Shown: piece by piece, positions 11,851 through 22,916 of the stretch
Position numbering within the stretch: position 1 is the first letter of the stretch
How the letters are laid out: each line of letters begins with the position of its first letter
NCBI GenBank assembly: GCA_934045905.1
Contig: OW203764.1
Span: 26,028,954-26,092,953, forward strand
Direction of reading: 5' to 3'
DNA length: 64,000 nt
Origin: Leuctra nigra
Lineage: Eukaryota > Arthropoda > Insecta > Plecoptera > Leuctridae
Notes under the pieces: model-generated
The model's database searches: none
What the model was told of the DNA's origin: nothing
What the model saw: only the letters and a program-made list of their open reading frames with translations
Program-made: the position numbers and the translations under genes

Positions 11851-13271
11851 TCATACGTAATGTAATGTAATGCAATGAATGCGCTCGAGAGTGATACGGT
11901 TTCTTGCCGGGCGAAATCGAGTTTCGAATGTTTGATTGAGAGTGAGAACCGTTGAGTGGAAAATGTCAACTCCTTTTGTGGCGCGACACAAAGAGCTTCC
12001 ACAAGCCTGCTATTGCCCCTTTCTTACTCCTTTTTTACCACATCGAAGAATTTACAAATTTATAATTAGTAATTTTCATTAAATTTTTTAAATTTTTACA
12101 ACTTTTTTAAGAAAATATAACCTTGTATGCGATGGTAGCCAAATTATTGACTATTTCTGTATTCCTTGGCAATCATATTGCGTATTTTTTACCAGCTTTA
12201 CTAAATTCTGTCATGTTTATGTTTATATTTAATTAAAATATCAGACAAGGCAACACATCTGTAACGTCCATAAAGTAGAAACCGTTCACACACACACATT
12301 CCTTCTCAACACTGTAAAATAAAAAAGCGGATGATCGCACAAAGCAACCCCCTCCCCCATTCCACCATCAACGTTTCGATCACGTTTCATCAATTTTTTT
12401 CTCCGTCTACGCACCTGCGTTTCAATCCGAAGCACCCTACACGCAGGTATTCAAGGGAGGATGTACCTGCCCGCAAACAATGGACTTGTTTAGGGTGCCG
12501 TGGCCCAGTTCCCACCTAGCCAACCCCATGGGAAACAATCGCGGGTTGTAAAAGTGAAAGTACACAGACGACATTATTATTCCTTTAGCCGCGGCTGTAA
12601 ATCGTCAAACCTCGCGCTGGTGCTGACAAATGCGGGATGTTCGTATACCACTGCCTGTAACAATGGCTTGAAAGACCAAGGCCACACATAACCATACTTT
12701 CACCGCTGAGTCTACCTCCAACCAGATACCTCGGTGCCGTAACCAAAGCCATTCAACCATCCACAGACCGCGGTGAAATAAATAAATAAAAAAACAACTG
12801 GCTGTATGTAATTCCTGGGACACGTGGACAATAATGTTCTATGTTCTTTAATGCGACGTTTCCGACCCGTAGCATTGGAGTAAGAATAGAATGCCCAATA
12901 AGTCCCAGCCCAAGGACACCTCATAGAAGACACAATTTCACATTAGTTTATGTGAGAGATTCGTTTTATTACCGAGTGCAAACCGCAAGTGCTCAGAAAA
13001 AGTACTTCTTCATTGCCTCTTTTTCTTCTTGGGAAGATGTTACAACTTCTATGAAGCGTACATAAAAGTTGTTGGTATTATATTCTTGGTCGTTCCAGTG
13101 AGCATGTGTCTTATTTTATGTGTTGACAATCTATTTCAAAAGTCGTTTCAAGTATAGGTACTTTTGGATTGCACATAATTGATATTGTCTGTAGTTTCAT
13201 ATGAACATTCGTTTAAAAATGTTAAGATCACTTCATGAATGTGATAGGATCATTCAGCGCTTACTTTCAAT

Positions 13272-13289
13272 GGGGGGGGGGGGGGGGGG
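13272..13289 (+). repeat. G18 homopolymer
   Basis: Eighteen consecutive G followed by A and five more G. Length in an assembly at such a tract is unreliable. Confidence 0.85.
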
Positions 13290-14304
13290 AGGGGGTTGTA
13301 TTTTTGAAGAATTGTTATACCAGAGATATTATGAATACTCCACTTATGAATATAGTTTTCGTAATATCTTTGGTCCTACTACCGTTCGACTTCGATTGTA
13401 GCACACAGCCGTTCAAATTGCGATGCTGGTTTTTTCAATCAATTTCATTTTTGCAAATTATATGCTAGATTGTTGTGTAATTTAGTGCAACAGCAATTTT
13501 TTATTGATTAATATTTACATGTTTGATCCTGAATAAATCCAAATAAGAAACGATTCGTTTTCAACACGACTTCTCAGAAAATGTAGAAATACTACGCGAT
13601 AAGTCGATTTCGATTCGGCCGATCAACACTACTATTCATTATTCTTACACAACTCTTAAAAAAAATCGTTTCTGAACAAAAGACTCGGTGGCAATTACCC
13701 TGCAATTACCGAATATTTCGCCATATCAGTGGGAGATAACCGGCTATAAATAGCTCGCTTGGAGTGGAGTGTAGTGGGGAGTGCGTGAATGAGGTCACAC
13801 GGCGTGGAAGTGGGTCAGTGGGACGGGCGATCGCTCAACTAGGTCGCTTCGACGCTTCACGCCAGTCCCGCGGACGTGCAGGGATAAATACAGAGCGTGT
13901 GAACTATGGGAATGGTGGATTATTTACGTTGTTCCATCATTCTATAGATCGCTTCATAGGTTAGGTTGAGAGGCCCGATTCGCGGGGTACTTTGTGTATA
14001 TATAAATACGCGTTTTGCGAGTTCCGTTGACCACAAGACTATAAAAGAGTAGGGAAATAGCAAATAGTATTGTAAATTTTATTCTCTTCTTTCCTGCCTA
14101 TAGACTACAAATCGTAAAATTATTTATAAAGAAAATAGCAAAAGTTTTCTATTTATAACTGCTCATAAATTTTCGGAGATCAAAATTTTGATTTTGTTCG
14201 ATTTATTATCTACAATTATGTCTTCAACATGTGTCACAATTCAAAATATGTCAAATCGATGAGCTTTTCAATGGAATTGACATTCTGTTTAAGCGTTGTA
14301 TCGA

Positions 14305-14344
14305 GGGGTGGGGGAGGGACTGCGCAACCCCCCTCCCCCACCCC
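14305..14344. repeat. G-rich / C-rich 14-bp inverted repeat
   Basis: The sequence ggggtgggggaggg (14305-14318) is followed after 12 nt by its reverse complement ccctcccccacccc (14331-14344). Flanks tatcgagg and accctcaata are also partly complementary, so this could be the pinched core of an old inverted-repeat transposon. Confidence 0.6.
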
Positions 14345-15852
14345 CTCTACCCTCAATACGCCACTTGTAGAAGCAGGTAAATTACGAGCTCAATCGTTCC
14401 GTGTGACCTATTTTAATGTGGCCTTAACGATCAATAAATCTACTTGATTTTGTTAATCATTTTCATTTTGCTATTTATTAAATAAACTGTTCAGAATCCA
14501 GGCTTTTCATTACGAGCGAAGAGGTACAGAATCTTCATAAATGTGCTCCAGTTATTTGGGTTTATATGCGAAGTTGTCAAAAGTTCCACAATTTTTGGGG
14601 CATAGGGTTAGGCTTGGTTAGGTCAAATATCCTCGGACAGTTGAGCATCGTATAGAACTCTTCCTTGCGGGGGTTCAGAAAACTATGCGAATTTCCCGTC
14701 ATGTTACGTACTTTTCATGTACACCCGCAGACTTGATATTTGCCATTTTTGTCCCTTGAGATAAAATGGTGACGTGCGTAATGATTTTGGACCTTGGATG
14801 CACTTGTATGAAACCTTTTATCCCAAATTAATTGGATCTCTCATTTTTCATCAAAACATCATTTTATAGTCAATTGACTAAAAAAGTATTCGACCGGACA
14901 AATTCCATCCTAATACCACTCCTGAACATATGAATACCACAAGAAAGCGAGCCTTTTTATATAGATTCCCTTCCTCCTCTCTCGTGAAGAGGAAAGAAAA
15001 TGAAAGATAAATCTCGCCGCTCTTTTGGAATGTTTTTCATGCGTCGGATTTGAATGTGCGTGGGAGTCTGTGACGTTCGTCTCTAATGATCCACATGCCG
15101 TCTTGCCTTGCTCAACGATCATACGCAAGTGACGCAAGGATCATAATCTCCCGCTCGATGCGAGCGATTTGACAACAACTCGAGGGGATTTCGTCGGAAT
15201 TGTCACGCGCGATTGACTTCTCATCGGCCGCGGGTTGCTCAAGTCCTGCGTGGATGCGTGTCTACTTCCTGCGTAGCACGCACCACGCACAGAGGGGCTA
15301 GTGAGAAGTAGGCGCTCGTGGCCTTGCCTATTTATTAACATGGAACCTCTCAGTTTATTAGTTTGGATGCAATCTAAGTAATTACTATGGTAGACTTTCA
15401 CAAACTGTTTCGCCATATTTCTCCCAGTAAATAAATTTTGATAATAAATTTTGTTATTTGATTACCTGAGGAAGGTTATAGTACTGAGTACTCGGAGAAA
15501 TAATAAAATAGTTTGTGAAAGTCTAAAAATGTATTACGTTACATGTTAACCTTCTCAGTGTTTACCCCCGACTGAGGAAAAGAAAATCAATTACATACAT
15601 TCAACGGGAATCGTTACTGTTATTTGTCATGAGATAATTAGGGCGGGCGGACTGGGTCGGGTCACTGTTGGCTGCCACCCGTGCCCCCTTGTGCAGGGCC
15701 CCATTTCTTAATCAAGAAATTCTAATTAATGTTTAAATAGTCTCCAAATATTTATTATTCTATGAAGTTCCCTTACAGTATTAAAAGCGCAATATATGAA
15801 GAGAAAACTTCATTTTTAAATTTTGAAGACTATAAGATTCTGTCACGATGAG

Positions 15853-15875
15853 CCCCCCCCCCCCCCCCCCCCCCC
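15853..15875 (+). repeat. C23 homopolymer
   Basis: Twenty-three consecutive C shortly before the nested transposon at 15949. Exact length is uncertain for the usual sequencing reasons. Confidence 0.85.
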
Positions 15876-15948
15876 ATAAAATCCCTTTAGTCCACTGTCA
15901 CTTATAGGTACTTTCCTTCCTGCCATAGGCGCCTGCAAGGGTCTTGTG

Positions 15949-16579
15949 TAGTGATGTAATATTCCCGGGAATTTATTTTTTCGGGAATATTCCCCAAACC
16001 GGGAATTTATTGGGAATTTACTACAGGGATGAGTAAACATTAAGAGAAAACTTTATTAAAGCATGTTTATGTTTTGAGATGTCATAAGACAGGGGTTGGC
16101 AACCTGCGGCTCCTTGGTGGGTTTTGAATTGCTCTTTATAATTTGAATAAAGATCTGGAATCGAAATATTTGAAAATTCGAAAAAACGCCCTGCAGGGCA
16201 ACATCAAGAGGGAGAGGGGGGGGGGGGGGCTTTGTCAAAATAGCAGAATAAACTAGTACCTAATTCAATTGATTATTTTTGGTGTATTATATTTGATTGC
16301 CTGCTGCGGCTCGCATTATTATCTAATTTATAAATATTTCGGAAATTGGCTCCGTCACCAAAAAAGGTTACCGACCCCTGTCATAAGATAACAAGAAAAT
16401 TAATGACAAAATAGAGAATACTAAGAGGTAATGAGATACCACAAAATAATAGCATTATACATTTTTATTTATAATAAAAAAGTAAATTCCCGATTTGGGG
16501 AATATTCCCCAAATTTGCTCGGGAATATTCCCGGGAACGGGGAATATTCCCACGGGAATATTCCCGCTGGGCATCACTA
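15949..16579. mobile_element. Non-autonomous hAT-like element with 8-bp TSD, interrupted by a second element
   Basis: The element starts tagtgatgtaatattcccgg and ends ggaatattcccgctgggcat plus cacta; the terminal octamer tagtgatg is an exact inverted repeat. It is flanked by the perfect 8-bp direct repeat gtcttgtg (15941-15948 and 16580-16587). The body is built of repeated gggaatattcccc palindromes. Removing the nested 291-bp element and one TSD copy leaves about 330 bp of non-coding sequence. An 8-bp TSD fits the hAT superfamily; no transposase is present. Confidence 0.85.
16090..16380. mobile_element. Nested hAT MITE, 291 bp, perfect 8-bp TSD
   Basis: Ends caggggttggcaacctgcgg on the left and ttaccgacccctg on the right are imperfect inverted repeats of the common hAT CAGGGG(T)YGGCAACC type. 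The octamer tcataaga flanks it on both sides (16082-16089 and 16381-16388). A G-run near 16214 lies inside. No ORF. It lies wholly within the element at 15949-16579, so it is the younger insertion. Confidence 0.9.
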
Positions 16580-17725
16580 GTCTTGTGCCTGCCTCCCCGT
16601 ACGAACGTTTTAAATATTGTAATTGCACTATTTTTTATACATTTTTAACTTCACACCTAACCACTTGTTTACCCCGAAAGTAGACATTACATTGTCCCAA
16701 ATAAGTTTCTATTCCAAAAACCGCCCTGCAAAGATCAAATGATCGCGCATTCGTAATCGACAAGGCAACTACCCCCCGAGACGGCGGTGTTCCCCCGCGG
16801 TGCCCCCGCGATCACGTGCTCACGCGGGGCGTCTATTCGCCTGCATTGCGACCTTGGCTTCAAGGCTCTTCCTCGTCGATGGCGACTGACGAGCTCATGA
16901 GACTGGAATGTGAAAGGCGGGTCTCGCTGGAATCGAACCGCGGCTCTTCGAGCGATCAACACAGAGATCCAACTATTATATCGGAAGCGAGAGGTCTTCT
17001 TGTCTTCACCCGAATTTGTGTGACCCTGAGATGATGTTTCGTTCTTTTCAAACCAGAATTACATTACTTTGAATCAGTTTCTTTATTCTATGTAAGTTTG
17101 AATCTAGGACTTCCGATCGAGAAATAATATACAAATAGTTACACGGTTAAAAACAATTCAACTAAGGGCCAATCTTCAATACTGTGCTAACTAAACGGTT
17201 GATTAGGACTGTATTGTCATGGCAACAACCAATGATATTCCCTCAACCGCACTAAGTTAATTACTTGTTTTAGCTGAGTATTGAAAAACTGGACCTAAGA
17301 AAATTAGTACCTATAATATATTATTTTCGATTGGTTATCTCTCTGTGTATCGCTTTTTAATTTTTATGCTTGATCAAAATACGAATGTCCTCTCCTCTTT
17401 CTACTATATGCGCTCTTTGTGTGCTCTCCAACATTTCTAAACGTTCTTTACAAACGGATAGTTAAATTATAATGGAATGCTTATAATGATGATAGGAGGA
17501 GGTCGAAGGCGGTCTTGGACAAAAAATTCGAAACCCATTCATTCATGTATCTCGCCCCTAAATTACGAAACCGTGAAGGGCGTGACAGGATTAGAACGTC
17601 AAGTGCTGGGGTCCACGTTCGATTCCCGCTACCGACGTTCTAGATTTGTTTCAAGTTTTTATCGGTGGATAGTGTCCAATATGGTCCAATGAAGAAACAA
17701 TTTCTATGTCATTATAATGATATTG

Positions 17726-18096
17726 TCGCCGAACGCGAATATTTTTCTGCCAAAGACTTCGTAAATGGGAGAACAAATTATTTTTATAAAATTCCAGTTT
17801 AACGCTTTTGAAGTGAAATAAATTGTTGATCTAACTAGATAATGTTTTCAAATGTCATTCACGATAGTTCTGGGATGAAATTGGGGTCGTGAGAGTAAAA
17901 AAAATTCGATTTTTAATTCGAAATAGAGCATATTTACTGTATATATCCTTCATTTTACTGATGTAATAGCTGTCAGAACACAGTACACTTCTAAATCAGA
18001 GTTATATTTGTATAAATAAGTAAGTTATTAGAGTTTTTGTCACAGTCAATTTACGTCTCATTTACGAAGCTTTGCCAGAAAAGCATTCGTTCGCTG
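17726..18096. mobile_element. ~370-bp MITE, second copy inside CYP copy B intron 6
   Basis: The left end gaacgcgaatatttttctgc plus caaagacttcgtaaatggga is matched in inverted form by the right end (tcatttacgaagctttgcca, gaaaagcattcgttcgc). The same element, in opposite orientation, occurs at 48885-49259 with similar internal sequence (for example the segments around attcacgatagttctgggat and ttaattcgaaatagagcat). No coding capacity. It ends about 100 bp before an Hr39 exon. Confidence 0.8.
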
Positions 18097-18194
18097 CAAG
18101 ACCGTAATTTTTAGATATTTGAGAGTGAGACTACTCTAGTTGTGCACGTCGGCGTTGGAACCCGTGCTGATCGCGCTCTTGCCTCTGCCTCCAG

Positions 18195-18453
18195 GTTGAC
18201 GACCAGATGAAGCTGCTGCAGCACTCGTGGTCGGACATGCTCGTGCTGGACCACATGCACCAGCGCATGCACAACAACCTGCCCGACGAGACGACGCTAC
18301 CCAACGGCCAGAAGTTCGACCTGCTCTGTCTCGGCCTCCTCGGCGTGCCCACCCTCGCCGACCACTTCAACGACCTCATGGGCAAGCTGCAGGAGCTCAA
18401 GTTCGACCTGAGCGACTACATCTGCGTCAAGTTCCTCCTGTTGCTCAATCCGG
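18195..18453 (+). CDS. Hr39: Hr39, ligand-binding domain middle
   Basis: 86 codons plus one base. The sequence VDDQMKLLQHSWSDMLVLDH is the helix 4-5 signature of NR5 receptors, joined in frame to FKDLK of the preceding exon. It continues through ETTLPNGQKFDLLCLGLLGV and LKFDLSDYICVKFLLLLNP. Acceptor gcctccag, donor g|gtaaga, phase 1 exit, completing an alanine codon with the next exon. Strong GC bias in third positions marks it as coding against its flanks. Confidence 0.93.
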
Positions 18454-20235
18454 GTAAGAGTTAGTATCGCCCCCGATGTCGGACGCAGGATCCAATGACA
18501 CGGGTTTTTACTACTTCATTCCCCTTCGTTCGACAAGAGAGGAGGGGAATTTCATCTACAAAAAAGGCTTCATTTCTTGGCATGCGTTCAAAAGTCCAAG
18601 TTAACCTGATTGGCTAAGTTTTTTCTTCTCTACGTCGACTCTTGCCAACTTAACTCATAAATCCTCAAGAATGGAGCCTTTTAGACTATATTTCCTTTCT
18701 CTCAATACAAAATAGCATCGATTCTTCTATTTTACTGACAACAGAATAACATGCTACCGTATTATATTCAAACTATAGCCAGGGAAATCAATTCAATAAT
18801 TACGTTAGATCTGTTTTTCAATGTGAAAGAATTGCTGGAAAAAACATTCATACATAGTTTGTGAAGTGCACTCTGTTCTAAGCTCATAGGTACTTGTTTA
18901 TGAACAACTTGGTATTTGTATTGTGCAACCTATCACTTGACGTAAACCTGTTTTCAATACAAATCATTTCCAATGAATTCGATAGAAACTATTTTGTGTT
19001 CAGTTTTACTTTTTATTTTGTAGAACACTTGGCCTATAATAGTAATTCAATGAAACATTCAGTAAACTGCCAGCAAACAACGCAGGGCTGTAAAACATTT
19101 AGATGCAGATACATTCATTCCCCTTCTTGTCCTTCTTTGTTCTGTAACTCTTCAGAACACTTGCTTTCGACAGGTGTAATTATTTCCACAATATGTTCAG
19201 GACAATTCCATGGCAATATTAGTTGTGTCAGATCCGTCGCAATTGAGTGCAGTTGCTTCAATTCTCTGGCATTCCGGATTTTATAACAAATCACGCGATA
19301 CAACCCAGCTTTTTCACTTGGAAAACAGCCAGGAAAATAAACGCTTGAATAAAATATCAGTATTACCAGAAACGAAGTAAATGTTAATTAAAATCCAGAC
19401 AAATCTGAGTACGTACACCCAAACTGATCTTCAGAACTACTGTCTCGAGTCCAGATAAATACGGGCGTCTTTCAAGGCCATCTCATAGGTGGCTCGCGCT
19501 AGTAAAAGTTCTTCAAAACCCGCCAGACGAGATTTCTGTCACTTTCTAACAACAAAATATCGAGAGTAAAGAAAAACCGATTCAGTTCAAACGAGGATTC
19601 AATAACATAGCGCATTGTTACGTTTGACTTTCATTCTCACAGCTTGTTATGCTGTGGTTGGTTGTAACTTACAGCTTCAGGCCATCTTGGCTGGACTTGA
19701 GGTGACCTTGAGACTGGGTCTCGCTTGGCGTTTTCTACACCCTCCATGAGAAATCTACCCTTTCCGTCTAGACTCCTGCCTTAGCTGCTCTCAAAGGCAT
19801 TCCTTGACCTTTAGCTCTGATCATTAGGAGCATCATTATTGTCAATTGTCTTCGAAATTTCATTATGCAGATTTTTGGACTTGCATTACAAACTCTATTT
19901 GAATTAACAATTAGCATTTAAATTAGCATTTAAATTAAAAATAATTTACAGTAAAAATATACATTGTTTCACATTTCATTCCAAAATATTTTCCTTGTTT
20001 TGTCAAATCTGAATCTGATAATAGTATTTTACATCTAAATAAAGCTGTGACAAACCTAGATGGAAAATCAAAATTAAAGTCACTCAGTTTCGAATTTATA
20101 GATTTTCTGAATCAAATCTACTTACCTACTTAACCCACAGCGATATTGGTTATGATTAACGCAACATCCAACATCGGGTGATGATCGTGACGATGTTGAT
20201 GATGGTAACTTTAAGATGGATGTTCTCTGTTACAG
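18454..20235 (+). other. Hr39 intron, 1.78 kb
   Basis: GT-AG, phase 1 (gtaaga ... ctgttacag). AT-rich with no recognisable repeat or exon; an ORF at 18894-19286 has no recognised similarity. Confidence 0.85.
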
Positions 20236-20339
20236 CGGATGTGCGAGGAATCGTCAACAAGAAGTGCGTGCAAGAAGGCTACGAACAAGTCCAGCAGGCC
20301 CTACTGGACTACACCATCACCTGCTACCCCCAGATTCAG
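20236..20339 (+). CDS. Hr39: Hr39, ligand-binding domain, short exon with GC donor
   Basis: 104 nt encoding the end of a split alanine, then DVRGIVNKKCVQEGYEQVQQ and ALLDYTITCYPQIQ (helices 9-10). It is followed not by GT but by gcatgt. Using cag|gcatgt keeps phase 0 and joins TCYPQIQ to DKFTKLL, the spacing expected in Hr39. The nearest GT, four bases on, would shift the frame and give an immediate stop in the next exon. Confidence 0.9.
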
Positions 20340-22011
20340 GCATGTTTATTATTCCTGGCAACATTTCCTAGCTCTGGTGGTGGTTACACACCCAACAGGC
20401 TACCAAGTCTCGTTGAAAGCGTAGGTTGAGTGGCGAGTGAACTCTACTTGGTCTTGTCTCAAAGAGCAATGAGAGAACACTATTAGTTGACCTTGAGCAC
20501 TCGCCACTCACAGTTGTGAGCTAGACTTGATAGTCTTGAGGTTTGATTGAGTCTGGCTAGAATTACAGGGCACAGAATTCATTAGAAAGGCCAGAAATGG
20601 GGTACATTAATCATGAAAGAAGTAGCATGTAATAAGCACAAGAAATTTAAGAACATAAGAAATATTCTATAGGTATATTTCTTCTTTATATAAGAAATGT
20701 GTCCATGCAAATAGCTTGGTCAAATTTTCTCTCAAATCATTTCTTCAAATCTTTGCTTTAAATATTTGACAGGAATAGAACCTGTTATAAGAAAAGGATT
20801 TGATATTCTTTGCTACAAAAGATTTTATTTAACTCATTGGCAGACCATAATATTTTAATCAAAGTATGTTGTTTACACTGTGAAATGTCTTGGAAGCGGA
20901 GATTTGATGAAATGATTTGATAGAAATTTTTACCATGTAAATGGGGTTCATCTGAATACAGAGTAAGGACACAGAGTACAGAGTAAGGACAGAGCACAGA
21001 GTAAGGACACACTGTACAGAGTACAGAGTATATCATCCATTTTACTCGGTAAATGGGATAGCGCCAACAATTTTGCATTGGTTTTGGTTTTGAACAAAAC
21101 CTTCTATTTTCAATCATTTCGAGAGTTTTGATCGGCTGTAGCAGAGATTTGAACTAATCCAGATGACATCTGGAGTTTGGTTTCCAGATTTACGCATGCT
21201 TAATCAAATATGGTTCACCGCTGCACTCGGCCCCACTCACAATTCATGGCTTTAGGGAGTTTCAGGGAAACAAATACAGGGTCGTGCAGTACCTACCCAG
21301 GCATTTTCTCCAAAACCACATGTTGTATCAACGAGTTGCATTCTGTGCGCAGGCTGTGTCCGAATGGTCATTTTATCATTCTGGTTGTCATGTTTGTTCT
21401 TGTTTTGACGACATGCAGTAGTAGTAGTTGATATAAAGATTTTGTAGGTTACTTCTTTCTTCTTGAATCATTAGTAATTAGTCATGACGTATTCAAGAAC
21501 AGAAATCAGGATCATAATGATAAAAGAAGCATTCGGAAATGTCCTCGCTCCACCTCAAACCCTTAAATCCTACTGCATAATTGTCAATGCTTACTTTCTA
21601 TGATGGGTTTTGAGGGCTGTGGTTTCGTATAAATTAATTGATAAGTATTGTGGAAGAATAATTAAAAAGTTTTCGCCTGGAGCATCTTGGGTTATGCGGA
21701 TATTAGCTAGCTTGTACATCTTGATAATAATATTTCACTTAATTCAATTATAACCAGCAAACTACACTCTTTTAATTCATGGTGAAATTGCACAGCAACC
21801 TTTTTCAAACAAATTAAAAATTGCATGAAATATGGGGTCCGGTACATAATCAAAACCAGATATTCCTTCAAATGCTGTCATGATAGTCATGTAGCAATCA
21901 ATGTGCATGAAGCCCGCAGCAACCATTTGCTTGAACGAATGCGTTCGCGACTATGCCTAGGGTTGCACAACTTAATCATTATCGAGCTGATCTCTCTATA
22001 TTGTGTTCCAG
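20340..22011 (+). other. Hr39 GC-AG intron, 1.67 kb
   Basis: Donor cag|gcatgt and acceptor gtgttccag|gat. GC-AG introns are a known minority class spliced by the U2 spliceosome. The interior holds a short imperfect tandem repeat (20950-21040) and otherwise AT-rich DNA. Confidence 0.85.
20950..21040. repeat. Short imperfect tandem repeat (acagagtaaggac)n
   Basis: Five or so variants of acagagtaaggac and acagagtacagagta run head to tail within the GC-AG intron. Confidence 0.75.
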
Positions 22012-22158
22012 GATAAGTTCACGAAACTGCTGATGATAATGCCGGAGATCCATCAGATGGCGTCCCGCGGCGAGGACCACCTCTACCACAAGCACTGCAC
22101 GGGCGGCGCGCCAACGCAGACGCTGCTCATGGAGATGCTGCACGCCAAGCGGAAATAG
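22012..22158 (+). CDS. Hr39: Hr39, C-terminal exon with AF-2 helix and stop
   Basis: 48 codons and a TAG stop: DKFTKLLMIMPEIHQMASRG, then EDHLYHKHCTGGAPTQ, then TLLMEMLHAKRK. The last segment is the AF-2 coactivator helix of NR5 receptors. GEDHLY-KHC and APTQTLLMEML are the features that distinguish Hr39 (NR5B) from ftz-f1 (NR5A), from my knowledge of the family. The five exons in the window together encode about 402 residues in one continuous frame, so the 3' part of the gene looks functional. Confidence 0.93.
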   Translation, partial: DKFTKLLMIMPEIHQMASRGEDHLYHKHCTGGAPTQTLLMEMLHAKRK

Positions 22159-22173
22159 TGGGCACAGCGGACA

Positions 22174-22916
22174 GTGAGTTCACTCGTTTACAAACCTTGC
22201 GCAGTGTGAGGAATCCCAGCGTCCATTATGTTGTTCGAAATATTCGACATCAATCATTCACATTACACTGGCACAGCACAATGGATGAACTTGTTGTTGT
22301 TTTGGTGAATAGCTGAGTTATGTAGACATTTTTTAATATGTATTTCAAAATTAGTTACACTGTAAAGAGTGTATTTGAGTTAATTAGTGGAAAATAGCTC
22401 AAAGTGTTCAGTACTCAAAAGTGTCCAAAATAAGACTTTTGGGATCTATTTTGGGGACAGTTTTACCCTTCTCGAAATATGAGATTGTTTATGTAATTTT
22501 TCAATTTATCTTCTCCCAAAGAAGATTCCTAAGCCATTGAATAGTTTTACTACTTGAGATATTGTGGGAAAGAAGAGTAGTATTCTATTCTTTAATACAG
22601 GAATCACGGTTTCGGTTTGCACATTTTGCAAGCCCATGCTTTTATGCATTAAATATATAATATGTGTATCAAATCAAACCAAAAGTTGACCAAGTAGGGT
22701 GAAGACAAAATTAAATGACTTCTAATTAATATCTTTTTTCATGGCGTTGTCATGTTTATTGAGATGCACTAACTGTCATGTTCATTACTGTTAATTTTAA
22801 ATTAATTAAATAGTTTTTCTAATAACATTCATTGTATTCATTCTAATAACATTGTAAAAACCGTTGATGTGTCATAATAAAGTTGTTATTTGGTAACGCT
22901 TGATGTTTTTGTCCAG
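22174..22916 (+). other. Candidate 3'-UTR intron of Hr39
   Basis: Fifteen nucleotides after the Hr39 stop there is a good donor (aca|gtgagt) and at 22907-22916 a good acceptor (tttttgtccag). The sequence after the acceptor (gagctgcattcatctcgcac onward) is richer in GC than the intron-like DNA between. A stop this close to the junction would not be expected to trigger decay. Without transcripts this is only a candidate. Confidence 0.4.

Larger units (their letters stand above)
9442..18194 (+). other. Hr39 large intron (8.75 kb) with transposon load
   Basis: Bounded by gtgagt and tgcctccag. It contains GC-rich islands (about 10590-10870 and 11630-11850), a G18 tract, a C-rich/G-rich hairpin, a nested pair of transposons (15949-16579) and a ~370-bp MITE (17726-18096). 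Elsewhere AT-rich with no recognised exon. The segment at about 12640-12795 ends in an (AAAT)n-rich tail and may be a LINE or SINE end, but I could not identify a body. Confidence 0.8.

Noticed and set aside
16900..17000. tRNA gene on the minus strand
   Set aside because: A ggttcgattcc B-box is present but no cloverleaf folds; at most a SINE remnant.
20340..20345. Ordinary GT donor for the Hr39 exon ending at 20339
   Set aside because: Using GT at 20344 changes phase and creates a stop at the first codon of the last exon; the GC donor keeps the expected protein.
8201..22158. Assignment to ftz-f1 (NR5A) instead of Hr39
   Set aside because: The FTZ-F1 box is shared, but the GEDHLY-KHC and APTQTLLMEML C-terminus fits the NR5B subfamily.
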